A DNA stretch of 64,000 nucleotides from Arthrobacter woluwensis (GCF_900105345.1 NZ_FNSN01000003.1:2604001-2668000), one strand, 5' to 3'; counted from the first letter of the stretch, positions 8,967-19,919 are shown. Program-made: numbers and translations. The notes: generated from the sequence alone by a model not told the origin.

Positions 8967-9676
8967 CGGAAGTGGGGATGCGCGGTCCAGGACGCCTCGG
9001 CGGGACGGAGCCCGGCTCGGCGCAGCGCATCCCCCGTCAGCTCCCCTCCGCTCCGGGACACGGCAGCCTGCAAGGCCAGCACCCCGACCACGGTCGACAC
9101 GTTGTGGATATCGCCCGCCAGGATCGCGGAGACCGCCTCGTCCAGGGAGACCCAGGCGTATTCGAACTCGGATTCCTCGTCTGTGCGCACGTGGCGGTCC
9201 GCCTCGGGCACCGGGCTGAGGCCGGTGGCCACGAACACGCGCAGCGCCTCCGAGGAGCCGCCCGGGGAGTTGAAGAAGTCCACGAGCACGTGCCATTCGG
9301 CGGCGCGGAGGTCCGCCTCCTCGGCCAGTTCGCGGGCGGCGGCGTCCAGCGGCGGTTCGTCCTCGACGTCCAGCAGGCCTGCGGGCACCTCCCAGAGGTC
9401 CATGCCGACGGGATGACGGTACTGCTTCAGCAGAAGGATCCGGCCCTTCTCGTCGACCGGGATGATCGCCACGGCTCCGGTGTGGTCGACGTAATCGCGC
9501 ACCATGGTCGGCCCGCCGTCGGCGAGGGAGAAGCTGTCCGAGACGACGTCCCAGATCCGGCCCGAGAACACCGTCTTCCGCTCCGCGAGAGGGCGGGTGT
9601 GGACGGCGTCGGCCAGCGGGGTGCCGGGGTTTCCATCCTGCTGTCCGTGCTGTTCAGCGCCGGGTGACTGGGTCAT
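8963..9676 (-). CDS. Nudix hydrolase, ADP-ribose pyrophosphatase type
   Basis: 237 residues; ATG 9676 is preceded by GAAGGAGAAGC, a good ribosome-binding site. The Nudix box lies in [25 protein letters not shown], with the REL.EE metal-binding core intact, although the final Gly of the consensus is Asp here. WEVPAGLL immediately before the box and [18 protein letters not shown] fit the ADP-ribose pyrophosphatase subgroup, which splits ADP-ribose into AMP and ribose-5-phosphate. The stop overlaps the xerD start, so the two genes are translationally coupled, as in many actinobacteria. The N-terminal 25 residues are polar and probably disordered. Confidence 0.85.
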   Translation of the reverse strand: MTQSPGAEQHGQQDGNPGTPLADAVHTRPLAERKTVFSGRIWDVVSDSFSLADGGPTMVRDYVDHTGAVAIIPVDEKGRILLLKQYRHPVGMDLWEVPAGLLDVEDEPPLDAAARELAEEADLRAAEWHVLVDFFNSPGGSSEALRVFVATGLSPVPEADRHVRTDEESEFEYAWVSLDEAVSAILAGDIHNVSTVVGVLALQAAVSRSGGELTGDALRRAGLRPAEASWTAHPHFR

Positions 9677-9810
9677 GCTTCTCCTTCGCTCACCGGGGAC
9701 GGCGAGTGGCGCATCCCCACTATCGACAATAGCCTCGCCGCGGCTCGGCGTCGGTGATTGAACGGCGGGAAGTCTCCGTCCGGGCCCGGCGGGAGCGTCC
9801 GGTGGCCGGC

Positions 9811-11166
9811 TCAGGCAGCGACGCTGCCCGCCGTCGTCGGGCGCGATGCTTCCGCACTCCCCCGCGGAACGATCAGCAGGAGCGACGCCGCCGTGCACAG
9901 CACCGCGCCGATGGCGAGCGGCAGGTCCAGACCGTAGGCGGAGATGCCGATCGACGGGAGGACGAAGAGCACGACGGCGGCGACGGTCGCCGCAGAGCTG
10001 ACACGACTGCCGGCCGGCTCCGGCACCGGCCGCTCGAGCCGCGCCGTCCCAAGCGAGATCACCCAGACCACGGCGAAGACGGCCACCATGAGGAGCGGCC
10101 GGGTCAGCCACCACGCGGTCGAACCGGGGGCCGGCATGGGCAGCGGCAGGAGGAGCTGGATCCCGGTGAGGACGACGATCGCCGTGACGTGCCACAGATA
10201 GATGGTCATGAGACGGGAGCCGGCGGCGAACACCACGGCCTGCAGCCAGCGCAGCCGCATGAGAGCGGTGAGCGGTCGGCGCAGCAGCGTGAAGAGCGCG
10301 GCTTGGATGGGCGCGAGGACGGCGATCGGGGTGGTCGGCGGCCACTGATTGCTCAGCATGCTCGTGGAATAGGAGCCGAAGCCCACCAGGGCTCCGATGG
10401 CGAGGAAACCGAGGGCCACCACGCCGAGCAGCTGCCACCAGCTGAGACGGGAGAACCAGCCGTCCTTGAGGCAGAATCCGATCTGCTGCGCGAACAGCCA
10501 GACGAAGGCGACATTGGGGATGCCGAACAGCTCGTCCCCCGTGCCATAGCCGTTGAGATCGATCTTGCCGAGTCCGAGCGCCCAGATGCCGACCACCAGG
10601 CGGATGATGTCGACCAGCAGCGCCGCCGCGAGGAGCACACTCAGGGTGCGCCACGGAGCACGTTCGTGCCAGCGGATCATCCACGGAGCCAGCGACTGCA
10701 CCAGGAGATAGGCCCCGAGGAACCAGAGGACCGAGCCGACGGGGATTTCCACCGCACTCACGAGCGCCGGGTCCAGACCGATCACCTTGACCACGAGAAG
10801 CGCCACGGCGAGGAAGCAGTAGAGCGGGAGCGCGGGACGGGCCAGGCGTGCCAAACGGGATCGGACGAAACGGCCTGGGCTCTCTCCTCGGGCCTGCGCG
10901 GACTCCCACCCCGTCTTGGCCGCGAACCCGCCCACCACGAAGAAGAGCGGCATGATCTCCGCGACCCAGGACACCGGGGCCACCCAGCGCGATCCGGTCA
11001 CCGGGCTGTCGATGAGCGGCGAGCCGTCCGGGTTGCGCCCCACCCCCACGAGGACGAGATGCACGAAGACGACCACCAGGACACAGGCCACCCGGGCGAG
11101 GTCCAGGGTGAGATCGCGCCCGGCGGGGATCGCGGGCCGGGTTGCGGGAACGTGAGGCTGACTCAT
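9811..11166 (-). CDS. Membrane acyltransferase, acyltransferase-3 family
   Basis: 451 residues with about ten hydrophobic segments. The N-terminal GRDLTLDLARVACVLVVVFVH has the Arg and His typical of acyltransferase-3 proteins, and EIMPLFFVVGGFAAKTGW and TIYLWHVTAIVV also fit. Members move acyl groups across or at the membrane onto glycans, glycolipids or antibiotics; the acceptor here is unknown. The gene stands between pyrG and the nudix-xerD pair, which are often neighbours, and is cut off from pyrG by a strong hairpin. TAGGCT six bases before the ATG suggests its own leaderless promoter. No ribosome-binding site is visible. Confidence 0.8.
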   Translation of the reverse strand: MSQPHVPATRPAIPAGRDLTLDLARVACVLVVVFVHLVLVGVGRNPDGSPLIDSPVTGSRWVAPVSWVAEIMPLFFVVGGFAAKTGWESAQARGESPGRFVRSRLARLARPALPLYCFLAVALLVVKVIGLDPALVSAVEIPVGSVLWFLGAYLLVQSLAPWMIRWHERAPWRTLSVLLAAALLVDIIRLVVGIWALGLGKIDLNGYGTGDELFGIPNVAFVWLFAQQIGFCLKDGWFSRLSWWQLLGVVALGFLAIGALVGFGSYSTSMLSNQWPPTTPIAVLAPIQAALFTLLRRPLTALMRLRWLQAVVFAAGSRLMTIYLWHVTAIVVLTGIQLLLPLPMPAPGSTAWWLTRPLLMVAVFAVVWVISLGTARLERPVPEPAGSRVSSAATVAAVVLFVLPSIGISAYGLDLPLAIGAVLCTAASLLLIVPRGSAEASRPTTAGSVAA

Positions 11167-11172
11167 GGCCCC

Positions 11173-11178
11173 AGCCTA
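11173..11178 (-). promoter_or_regulatory. -10 hexamer, leaderless acyltransferase start
   Basis: TAGGCT on the minus strand ends six bases before the ATG at 11166, which would put the transcription start at the start codon. Confidence 0.5.
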
Positions 11179-11221
11179 ATAGTCCAGTCGTTGGATTAAC
11201 AAGTGCTTCAGCCGGACATGA

Positions 11222-11268
11222 CGAAGGGCGGGTGGCCCGGTCGGTCTGACCGGGCCACCCGCCCTTCG
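11222..11268 (-). terminator. Terminator of pyrG, 21-bp perfect stem
   Basis: Arms 11222-11242 and 11248-11268 pair perfectly around the loop GGTCT, 25 bases after the pyrG stop. The stem is very GC-rich and lacks a clear U run, as is common in actinobacteria. Confidence 0.85.
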
Positions 11269-11292
11269 CGGAAACCCTGCTGAGGTGGCGCC

Positions 11293-13032
<1,740 letters not shown>

Positions 13033-14778
13033 TCAGGCCATGGTCGATGCTGTGAACTGCCGCGCATCGTCCAGAAGTTCCTGCGCGTGAGCACGCGCGG
13101 ATTCGGATTCCTCCTGACCCGCGAGCATGCGGGCCAGTTCCACCACACGGGCATCAGCATCGAGCACTTCCACATCGCTCGAGGTGAAGCCGCTGTCCAG
13201 GCCTCCGTCGGCGCCCCGGACACTGTTCTTGATCACGCGCACATGCTGGTGGGCGAAGGCCGCCACCTGGGGCAGGTGGGTGACCACCAGCACCTGGACG
13301 TGACGGGCGAGCATCGCCAGCCTCCGTCCGATCTCGACGGCGGCACGCCCGCCCACCCCGGCGTCCACCTCGTCGAAGACGAACGTGGGCACCGGGTCGA
13401 CTTCCGCGAGCACCACCTCGATGGCGAGCATGACCCGGGAGAGTTCACCGCCGGACGCGCCCTTGCCGACAGGCCGCGCCGGAGCCCCGGCGTGGGGCTG
13501 CAGAAGGATCGCGATCTGGTCCTGGCCGTGGGGGCCCGGTTCCGGCGCCTCCTCGACCTGGACGTGCAGCCGGGCATCCTTCATGGCCAGCGCGGCGAGT
13601 TCCGCGCTGACACGCTCGGCGAGCTCACCGGCGGCCCTGACGCGGAGCTCGTGGAGTTCGGCCGCCAACTGAGCCAGCTCGGCCCTCCGGCCTTCCACCT
13701 GGGCCTGCAGAGCCTCGATGCGCTCGGTGTCCCCCTGGAGCTCCTCCAGCCGGACGCGGGACGTCTCGGCCCATTCCAGGACCTCGTCGATGCTGGGCGC
13801 GTATTTCCGCACCAGCTTGGAGAGCTCGGCACGCCGGGCCTCCAACGCCGCGAGGTGCTCCGGGCCTTCGGTCTCCAGCCCGGCCGAGTAGTGCGCGAGT
13901 TCCGAGGCGATGTCCTCCAGAACCACGGCGGTCTCCGCGACGCGCGAGGCGAGGGCTTCCAGCGTCGCGTCGTGCTGGGACACCTGTTCCAGAGTCCGCT
14001 GCGCGGCGGTGAGCAGCTGCAGCGCGTCACCGGTTTCGGAGTAGTCGTCGCCGCTGAGGACGCCCTGCGCGGTCCCCGCCGCGATCCGCAGCTGCTCCAC
14101 ATGGGCGAGTTTGACCGACTCGGCCTTGAGCCGTTCGTCCTCCCCCGGTTCGGGGGCGACGGCGTCGATCTCGGTGAGAGCGGCGTCGAGCGATTCCGCC
14201 TCGCGCAGCCGTTCCCGCTCCGCGGCCTGCAGCTCGGCGAGTTCCTTCTCGGCCGCGCGGTACGCCTGATAGCAGTCCTGGTACGCGGTCAGCGCCTTCC
14301 CGAGCGCCGGGCCGCCGAACTTGTCGAGGGCTTCCCGTTGCGCAGCGGAGCTCTTCAGCCGGATCTGGTCCGTCTGGCCGTGGATCACGAGCAGACGCTC
14401 CCCCACTTCGGCCAGAGCCCCGACGGGGGCGGAGCGCCCACCCAGGTAGGCCCGCGACCGGCCCTCCATGCTGACGCTGCGCGCCAGGAGCAACTCGGCG
14501 CCCTGGTCACTGGTCTCGACCTCGGCACCGGCTTCCTCAGCCCGCTCCAGGGCCGCATGACCTTCCGGCAGCAGAGCCGTCGCCTCAACACTGGCGGCCT
14601 TGGCGCCCACCCGCACCGCGCCGGCGTCGGCCCGGGCGCCCAGCAGCAGCCCGACGGCGGTGACCACCATGGTCTTGCCGGCGCCGGTCTCGCCGGTCAC
14701 CACGCTGAGCCCGGGGCCCAGCGGGAGCCTCGCTTCCGTGATGACGCCGAGGTCCCTGATGCGGATTTCTTCAATCAT
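13033..14778 (-). CDS. recN: DNA repair protein RecN
   Basis: 581 residues from ATG 14778 (MIEEIRIRDLGVITEA). It is an SMC-like ATPase acting at double-strand breaks. The Walker A motif GETGAGKT is near residues 31-38. A long coiled-coil region follows (ELAELQAAERERLREAESLDA, EELQGDTERIEALQAQVEGRR). The ABC signature GASGGELSRVMLAIEVVLA and Walker B TFVFDEVDAGVGG close the C-terminal head. Length and order match the family. It sits between nadK (49 bases) and pyrG (12 bases), a common actinobacterial order, and is probably transcribed with them. Confidence 0.95.
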   Translation of the reverse strand: MIEEIRIRDLGVITEARLPLGPGLSVVTGETGAGKTMVVTAVGLLLGARADAGAVRVGAKAASVEATALLPEGHAALERAEEAGAEVETSDQGAELLLARSVSMEGRSRAYLGGRSAPVGALAEVGERLLVIHGQTDQIRLKSSAAQREALDKFGGPALGKALTAYQDCYQAYRAAEKELAELQAAERERLREAESLDAALTEIDAVAPEPGEDERLKAESVKLAHVEQLRIAAGTAQGVLSGDDYSETGDALQLLTAAQRTLEQVSQHDATLEALASRVAETAVVLEDIASELAHYSAGLETEGPEHLAALEARRAELSKLVRKYAPSIDEVLEWAETSRVRLEELQGDTERIEALQAQVEGRRAELAQLAAELHELRVRAAGELAERVSAELAALAMKDARLHVQVEEAPEPGPHGQDQIAILLQPHAGAPARPVGKGASGGELSRVMLAIEVVLAEVDPVPTFVFDEVDAGVGGRAAVEIGRRLAMLARHVQVLVVTHLPQVAAFAHQHVRVIKNSVRGADGGLDSGFTSSDVEVLDADARVVELARMLAGQEESESARAHAQELLDDARQFTASTMA

Positions 14779-14827
14779 GCTGTGCTTTCGTCTCGTCTCC
14801 CCTGCGCGGCCGGCCTGTCGGCGCGGT

Positions 14828-15856
14828 TCACAGGTGTTTCGGGCTGGGCACCGGGGTGCTGTTCTGTGATTCGTCCTGCCCGCCGGGGACGGGACGGTCG
14901 AGGACGGACTGGTCGACCATCGGGACCTGTCCCGTGGCCACGGGGTGGACCTGATGCATGGGGCCACGCCAGCCGCTCGTGGGCAGTTCGAACTTGCTCA
15001 CCAGCCGTGCGGAGAACGGCGTCTGATGGGTCCGGGCCAGACGGACCGGGGTGTCCGAACGGGTGACCTCGATACGGGCGCCCGGGGGGAGGTCCAGAGA
15101 ACGCCGGCCGTCACACCAGATGACACCGTGGGCGTCGGTACGGGTGAGCACCTCGACCGCCAGACGCGACCGCGGCGACACCACGAGAGGCTTCGCGAAG
15201 AGCGCGTGGGCGCTGATGGGGACCATGAGGAGCGCTTCCACCTCGGGCCACACCACAGGGCCGCCCGCGGAGAACGCGTACGCCGTGGAGCCCGTGGGGG
15301 TCGCCATGACCACGCCGTCGCAGCCGAAGGACGTCAGGGGGCGTTCGTCCACTTCCATGACGACTTCGAGCATCCGCTCGCGATTGCCCTTCTCCAGCGA
15401 CACCTCGTTGAGCGCCCAGGTGTGCCAGATGCGCCGGCCCTTGACCCAGACCTGCACGTCGATGGTCATCCGCTCCTCGACCACGTAGTCCTTGCGCGCG
15501 ATCCACCGGACGGTGTCCTTCAGGTCCGCCCGCTCGCTTTCGGCCAGGAATCCGACGTGGCCCAGATTGACGCCGAGCAACGGGATGTTGATCTCCCGCA
15601 CCATCTCGGCGGCGCGCAGGATGGTGCCATCGCCGCCCAGCACCATGCCGAGTTCGATCCCGTCCAGCTCGCAGTCCTGTCCCAGGATCTCGGTGGGCGT
15701 GTCCCGGTCCCCGAAGTAGTCCTCCATGTCCTGGCGCTCGGCAGGATTCATGACGGGGATCAGGCCACTGGACGTCAGTTCCAGGCAGGCTTCGCGGGCA
15801 GCCTTGAGGGACTCTTCGCGCCCCGTGTGGGCGAAGACGAGGATCCGCCGGCTCAT
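14828..15856 (-). CDS. nadK: NAD kinase
   Basis: 342 residues; phosphorylates NAD to NADP. LGGDGTILRAAE is the GGDGT motif of the family, followed by GVNLGHVGFLAE, LNEVSLEKGN and DGVVMATPTGSTAYAFSAGGP, which bind NAD and the phosphate donor. Its C-terminal tail of about 40 residues (from about 300) is rich in Pro, Gln and Val and looks disordered; the family usually ends near residue 300. The start ATG 15856 lies 8 bases after the tlyA stop, so it belongs to the same operon. Confidence 0.95.
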   Translation of the reverse strand: MSRRILVFAHTGREESLKAAREACLELTSSGLIPVMNPAERQDMEDYFGDRDTPTEILGQDCELDGIELGMVLGGDGTILRAAEMVREINIPLLGVNLGHVGFLAESERADLKDTVRWIARKDYVVEERMTIDVQVWVKGRRIWHTWALNEVSLEKGNRERMLEVVMEVDERPLTSFGCDGVVMATPTGSTAYAFSAGGPVVWPEVEALLMVPISAHALFAKPLVVSPRSRLAVEVLTRTDAHGVIWCDGRRSLDLPPGARIEVTRSDTPVRLARTHQTPFSARLVSKFELPTSGWRGPMHQVHPVATGQVPMVDQSVLDRPVPGGQDESQNSTPVPSPKHL

Positions 15857-15864
15857 ACCCGCTC

Positions 15865-16740
15865 CTAGTGGTTCGGCCCGGCCTGGTGCGCCGGCCAGAT
15901 GGTCGTGAGGAGTTCCGCCACCGTCACTCCGGTCCAGGCCGGAGCGGTGACATCACCTGGGTCGATCTTAGGCATGTCGCTTCCGGCAGGCACAGCATCC
16001 GAGCCGTCCGGGCGTGCCAGCCACAGGAAGTACTCGTGGTTCCCGTCCTGACCCGGCAGAGGGCTTTCGGCCAGACCACGGAGCACCAGGCCGGCGTCGA
16101 CGGCGCTCTGCGCCACTCGGCCCACGGCTTCGCGGCGCTGCTCCGTGCTGGTCACCACCCCCGTGCGGGACAGACGTTCCCGTCCGACCTCGAACTGGGG
16201 CTTGACCATGAGGACCAGCTCGCCGCCCGGCGAGGTGCACGCGGCGAGGGGCTTCATGACGAGGGTCAGCGAGATGAACGACAGATCGGCGACGGTGAGG
16301 GCGGCTTCTCCCCCGATGTCCGCGGCCTGGAGGTACCGCACGTTCACGCCCTCGAAGACCTGCACGCGAGGATCCTGCCGCAGTTCCTCGACCAATTGGT
16401 CATGGCCGACGTCGACGGCGGCGACCTCCCGGGCGCCCGCCCTCAGGAGGACGTCCGTGAACCCGCCGGTCGAGGCGCCGGCGTCCAGGCACCTCTTGCC
16501 GGTGACCGAGACCTCCGGAAAGGCGTCGAGGGCGCCGCGCAGTTTGTGGCCGGCACGCGAGACGAACTCCGTGATGCCGCTCTCCGCGACTCTCAGCTCG
16601 GTCGCCTCCGTCACACTCACCGAGGCCTTCGCCAGCACCTGACCGGCGCTGCTGACGAGTCCCGCGGCGATGAGGCGCGCCGCCTCCGTGCGGGAACGGG
16701 CCAGACCGCGGCGGGTGAGTTCCTGATCGAGCCGGGTCAT
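15865..16740 (-). CDS. tlyA: TlyA family rRNA 2'-O-methyltransferase
   Basis: 291 residues. An N-terminal S4 RNA-binding domain (about 1-60, RLDQELTRRGLARSRTEAARLI) is followed by a Rossmann methyltransferase domain with FVSRAGHKL, CLDAGASTGGFTDVLLRAG (SAM loop) and VKPQFEVGRE. TlyA methylates 16S C1409 and 23S C1920 and so sensitises ribosomes to capreomycin and viomycin. The start overlaps the stop of the small upstream gene (ATGA at 16737-16740). The C-terminal 30 residues, with WTGVTVAELLTTIWPAHQ, are a lineage extension. Confidence 0.93.
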   Translation of the reverse strand: MTRLDQELTRRGLARSRTEAARLIAAGLVSSAGQVLAKASVSVTEATELRVAESGITEFVSRAGHKLRGALDAFPEVSVTGKRCLDAGASTGGFTDVLLRAGAREVAAVDVGHDQLVEELRQDPRVQVFEGVNVRYLQAADIGGEAALTVADLSFISLTLVMKPLAACTSPGGELVLMVKPQFEVGRERLSRTGVVTSTEQRREAVGRVAQSAVDAGLVLRGLAESPLPGQDGNHEYFLWLARPDGSDAVPAGSDMPKIDPGDVTAPAWTGVTVAELLTTIWPAHQAGPNH

Positions 16741-16958
16741 CGCGGCTGGATCCCGGGCACCAGAGGGCCGTCCAGCAGGGAACCCAGGGCGTCGTGGATG
16801 CGGTCCAGCCCGGCGGGGTGCTCCTCCAAGGGGGCGTCCTCCAGTTCCTCCAGGGCCGAGAGCACCTGGGCCACGGCAGGGTCCTGCACAGGGCCCATCC
16901 CGTCGGCGCTCGTCCCGTCGTCGGCGTGCTCATCCACGGTGATCTCCTCGGCATCCAT
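16737..16958 (-). CDS. Small acidic protein upstream of tlyA, function unknown
   Basis: 73 residues, strongly acidic at the N-terminus (MDAEEITVDEHADDG), then a helical part ALEELEDAPLEEHPAGLDRIHDALGSLLDG. I recognise no domain, but the ATGA overlap with tlyA and the operon position argue that it is real. GGGGA eight bases upstream of the ATG can serve as ribosome-binding site. Small acidic proteins in the same place are seen in related actinobacteria (recalled, not checked). A role with TlyA or ribosome biogenesis is only suggested by the coupling. Confidence 0.7.
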   Translation of the reverse strand: MDAEEITVDEHADDGTSADGMGPVQDPAVAQVLSALEELEDAPLEEHPAGLDRIHDALGSLLDGPLVPGIQPR

Positions 16959-17025
16959 CAGTCCCCATCGTAACGAGGTCAGGGGTCACGGCGTCACGTC
17001 ATGCGGCCACCGGCGGCCCGGCACC

Positions 17026-18024
17026 TCAGCGAGTCCGCCAGACCAGCCCGGGGGCGGTGGCGGCCTCCGTCTCGGGCACGGCCGACCACCAGGCGGCACA
17101 GGCGGCACGCCAGCCGTCCAGCGAGTCCTCCTCGGCGGTGACCACCACGCGGTCTCCCTCCACGACGGCGGTCGCCTCGCCGACGCGCCACACGCCGTCG
17201 TCGTGCACCGTCTCCGGGTACGGGCGGTACAGCGCCCCCAGCTCCGCGATCAGGTGGGTGGGACGCTCCAGAGTGAGGGCGTTCAGCGCGTCCCGCGCCG
17301 TGTTGACCCCGGTCAGCACCTGGATCGTGGCGAAGCCCGCGCGGTTGCCGCCCAGGATGTCCGTGTCGAGGCGATCGCCGACGACGGCGGGCCGCGAGGA
17401 CGACAGCCGGGCGGCGGCCGCGTGGAACAGCGGGACCTCCGGCTTGCCCGCCACGACCGGCGTCACGCCCGTCGCGGCCTGCACGGCGGCGACCAGGGTT
17501 CCGTTCCCCGGAGCGATGCCGCGGGCCTGCGGAATGGACAGATCCGTGTTGGTCGCGACCCAGAGGATGCCCGTGGCGACGGCGTAGGACGCTTCCGCGA
17601 GATCCTTCCAGCCGAGCCCGGGGTCGAAGCCCTGGACCACGGCGTGTGGCTCGTCCGTGGCCTTCCAGACCGGTTCGAGGCCTGCCTCCGAGACTTCCGC
17701 GGCGAGCGCCGTGCTGCCCGTGATGAGAACCCGGGAGCCCGGCGCCAGACGTTCCGCGAGCAGCCGGGCGGCCGCCTGCGGGGAGGTGACGATCTGTTCC
17801 GCTGTGGCCGGAGCGCCGAGCTCCCGCAGGTGCTCAGCAACCTGCTCTGGGGAGCGGGAGGCGTTGTTGGTCACATACGCCAGCCCCACCCCCCGGTCCG
17901 CGAGACCGGACAGCGCTTCGACGGCGCCCGGGATCGCGGACGGTCCGGCGTAGACCACACCGTCCAGATCCGAGAGGATCGCGTCGAAGCGGTCGACCAG
18001 TGCGGAAGTGCTCGGCAGGATCAT
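17026..18024 (-). CDS. HAD-superfamily phosphatase, NagD-like (class IIA)
   Basis: 332 residues. The catalytic DxD motif is in ILSDLDGVVYAG at about residues 17-28, motif II is in VTNNASRSPEQV, and the C2 cap plus motif IV GDRLDTDILGGNRAGF follow. This matches NagD / p-nitrophenylphosphatase-like HAD hydrolases that dephosphorylate small metabolites such as phosphoglycolate. The last 65 residues (from WRVGEATAVVEGDRVVV) form an extra region also seen in actinobacterial relatives. The start follows the stop of the repeat protein by 2 bases, and the small acidic gene follows 67 bases downstream. Confidence 0.88.
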   Translation of the reverse strand: MILPSTSALVDRFDAILSDLDGVVYAGPSAIPGAVEALSGLADRGVGLAYVTNNASRSPEQVAEHLRELGAPATAEQIVTSPQAAARLLAERLAPGSRVLITGSTALAAEVSEAGLEPVWKATDEPHAVVQGFDPGLGWKDLAEASYAVATGILWVATNTDLSIPQARGIAPGNGTLVAAVQAATGVTPVVAGKPEVPLFHAAAARLSSSRPAVVGDRLDTDILGGNRAGFATIQVLTGVNTARDALNALTLERPTHLIAELGALYRPYPETVHDDGVWRVGEATAVVEGDRVVVTAEEDSLDGWRAACAAWWSAVPETEAATAPGLVWRTR

Positions 18025-18026
18025 GC

Positions 18027-19919
18027 TCAGCGGTCCTGGGACTCGCCCTCGGAACCGTTGTCCGGCTCCTCGGCGGAATCGTCCTCGGTGCCCGCGGGTG
18101 CGGGCTGCTCGACCAGACCGTCGGCTTCGTCGACGAAGACCTCGGTCTCGTCGTCGGAGGCAGCGCCGTCGTCCTCGGAGCCGGTCTCCGGGGCGTCGTC
18201 GGATGCAGCGTCGTCGTCGGAGGCTGCGTCGTCCTCCTCGGTGGAGGCGTGGCGGCGCTCCTCTTCCTCGTCGTCGCCCACCAGATCGAAGATCTCGGGC
18301 TCCGCGAACTGACCGACGCCGAGCGCCTCCTCGGCGACGAGCGCCTGGCGGGCCCAGCGGGCGGCCTCGTCCTCACGGCCCGCGGCGACGAGAGCGTCGG
18401 CGTAGGCGCGGAACAGGCGCGGGCTGTAGGAGAAGGCCCGGTTGATGTCCAGCTGCGGGATCTCGAGCTCGGCCAGGGCGGCCGCGAAGTCGCCCTTGTC
18501 GGCCTGGGCGCCCGAGGCGACGATCGCGAGCTCGACCTTGCCCGGTGCGTCAAGATCCTGGGCGTCCTCGCTGCGGGCCAGTTCCAGCGCCTTGTCCGGA
18601 CGGCCGAGGCCACGCTCGGAGTCGGCCATGAGCGGGAGGTGCACATTGGAACCGGAGATGCGGCGGAAGGTGCGGAACTCGCTGAGCGCCTCGGCGTAGT
18701 GACCAGCGGTGTACGCGGTGATGGCGACGGCTTCGCGGACGGACGCCAGACGGCCGGCGCGGCGGCTCGCGGCGAGCGCGTGCTGGTAGGCCAGCTCGGC
18801 GTCCTCCTCCAGGTAGCGTCCGGCCATCACCAGGTGCTGGGCGACGAACGTGCCATTGCGGCTTTCGAGGGAGCGGAGTTCACCGAGGGTGCCGCGGTCC
18901 AGCTCGCGCCCGGTGACGTCCTCGTCGATCTCCGGGGAGCGCTCGCGGTCCGGGCGGTTGGACGACCGCAGATCGGCCGGGTTGATCGAGCGGCCGTACG
19001 AGTCGCGCGGACCGTTGCCGGCGGCGTCACGGCGCGAGAAGGAGCGGCGGTCATCGTCGCGGCGGTTCCCGCCGCGGTCCTCCCAGCGGCGCTCTCCCCC
19101 ACGGTCGTCACGACGGCGGTCGTCACGACGGTCGTCACGGTCACGCCCGTAGCCCTCACGCTGGGGGCGGTCACTGAAGGACTTGCGGTCGCCGAAGGAG
19201 CGGCGCTCACCATCACGCTGCGGGCGGTCGCCATACGGGCGACGTTCACCATCACGCTGCGGGCGGTCACCGAAGGAGCGGCGCTCACCGAACGAACCGC
19301 GGTCATCGCGGCCTCGGCCGTAGCCCTCACGCTGGGGACGGTCACCGTACGGACGACGCTCGCCATCACGCTGCGGACGGTCGCCATACGGGCGGCGGTC
19401 GCCGCGGTCCTCCCAGCGGCGCTCACCATCACGCTGGGGGCGATCGCCGAAGGGCTTGCGGTCACCGTACGGGCGCCGCTCGCCATCACGCTGCGGACGG
19501 TCACCGAAGGAGCGGCGCTCTCCGAACGAACCGCGGTCATCGCGGCGGTCGTCGCGACGCGGGCCATAGCCGTCGCGCTGCGGACGGTCACCATACGACC
19601 GACGTTCACCATCACGCTGCGGGCGATCACCGAACGGCTTGCGGTCGCCATACGGACGGCGCTCGCCATCACGCTGCGGACGGTCACCGAAGGAGCGACG
19701 CTCGCCGCGGTCCTCCCAGCGGCGCTCACCATCGCGCTGCGGACGGTCACCATACGGGCGACGCTCGCCGTCGCGCTGAGGACGGTCACCGTAGGGCTTG
19801 CGGTCGCCGAAGCCACCGCGACGCTCGCCATCCCGCGAATTGCGGTCGCCGAAAGGCTTGCGGTTGCCCTGGGGGCCGAAATTCCGGCCGCTTCGCCGGC
19901 CGCCGTCGTGCTCTGCCAT
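18027..19919 (-). CDS. TPR protein with long Arg/Asp/Gly repeat N-terminus
   Basis: 630 residues in three parts. Residues about 20-285 are a low-complexity tract with nine exact copies of RPQRDGERR and several variants, separated by PYG, SFG, PFG or WED units. Residues about 335-560 are helical with TPR-like pairs (AELAYQHALAASRRAGRLASVREAVAITAY, GREDEAARWARQAL). Residues about 560-630 are a very acidic Asp/Glu/Ser tail. The positive and negative blocks could drive RNA binding or phase separation, as in RGG-type proteins; this is inference. The ATG follows AAGGAGGAATCCACC, a strong ribosome-binding site. It heads the operon with the HAD phosphatase and tlyA. The DNA repeats make this locus prone to length change and assembly error. 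Confidence 0.85.
   Translation of the reverse strand: MAEHDGGRRSGRNFGPQGNRKPFGDRNSRDGERRGGFGDRKPYGDRPQRDGERRPYGDRPQRDGERRWEDRGERRSFGDRPQRDGERRPYGDRKPFGDRPQRDGERRSYGDRPQRDGYGPRRDDRRDDRGSFGERRSFGDRPQRDGERRPYGDRKPFGDRPQRDGERRWEDRGDRRPYGDRPQRDGERRPYGDRPQREGYGRGRDDRGSFGERRSFGDRPQRDGERRPYGDRPQRDGERRSFGDRKSFSDRPQREGYGRDRDDRRDDRRRDDRGGERRWEDRGGNRRDDDRRSFSRRDAAGNGPRDSYGRSINPADLRSSNRPDRERSPEIDEDVTGRELDRGTLGELRSLESRNGTFVAQHLVMAGRYLEEDAELAYQHALAASRRAGRLASVREAVAITAYTAGHYAEALSEFRTFRRISGSNVHLPLMADSERGLGRPDKALELARSEDAQDLDAPGKVELAIVASGAQADKGDFAAALAELEIPQLDINRAFSYSPRLFRAYADALVAAGREDEAARWARQALVAEEALGVGQFAEPEIFDLVGDDEEEERRHASTEEDDAASDDDAASDDAPETGSEDDGAASDDETEVFVDEADGLVEQPAPAGTEDDSAEEPDNGSEGESQDR
19060..19850 (-). 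repeat. Coding tandem repeats of about 27-60 bases
   Basis: The DNA encoding the RPQRDGERR units repeats almost word for word, in higher-order blocks such as PYG-unit, SFG-unit and WED-unit. It leaves long stop-free frames on both strands. Confidence 0.85.

Noticed and set aside
8966-9296. A longer XerD start upstream in the nudix gene
   Set aside because: The extension would run through the nudix coding region and has no family similarity; GTG 8966 in a GTGA overlap is the natural start.
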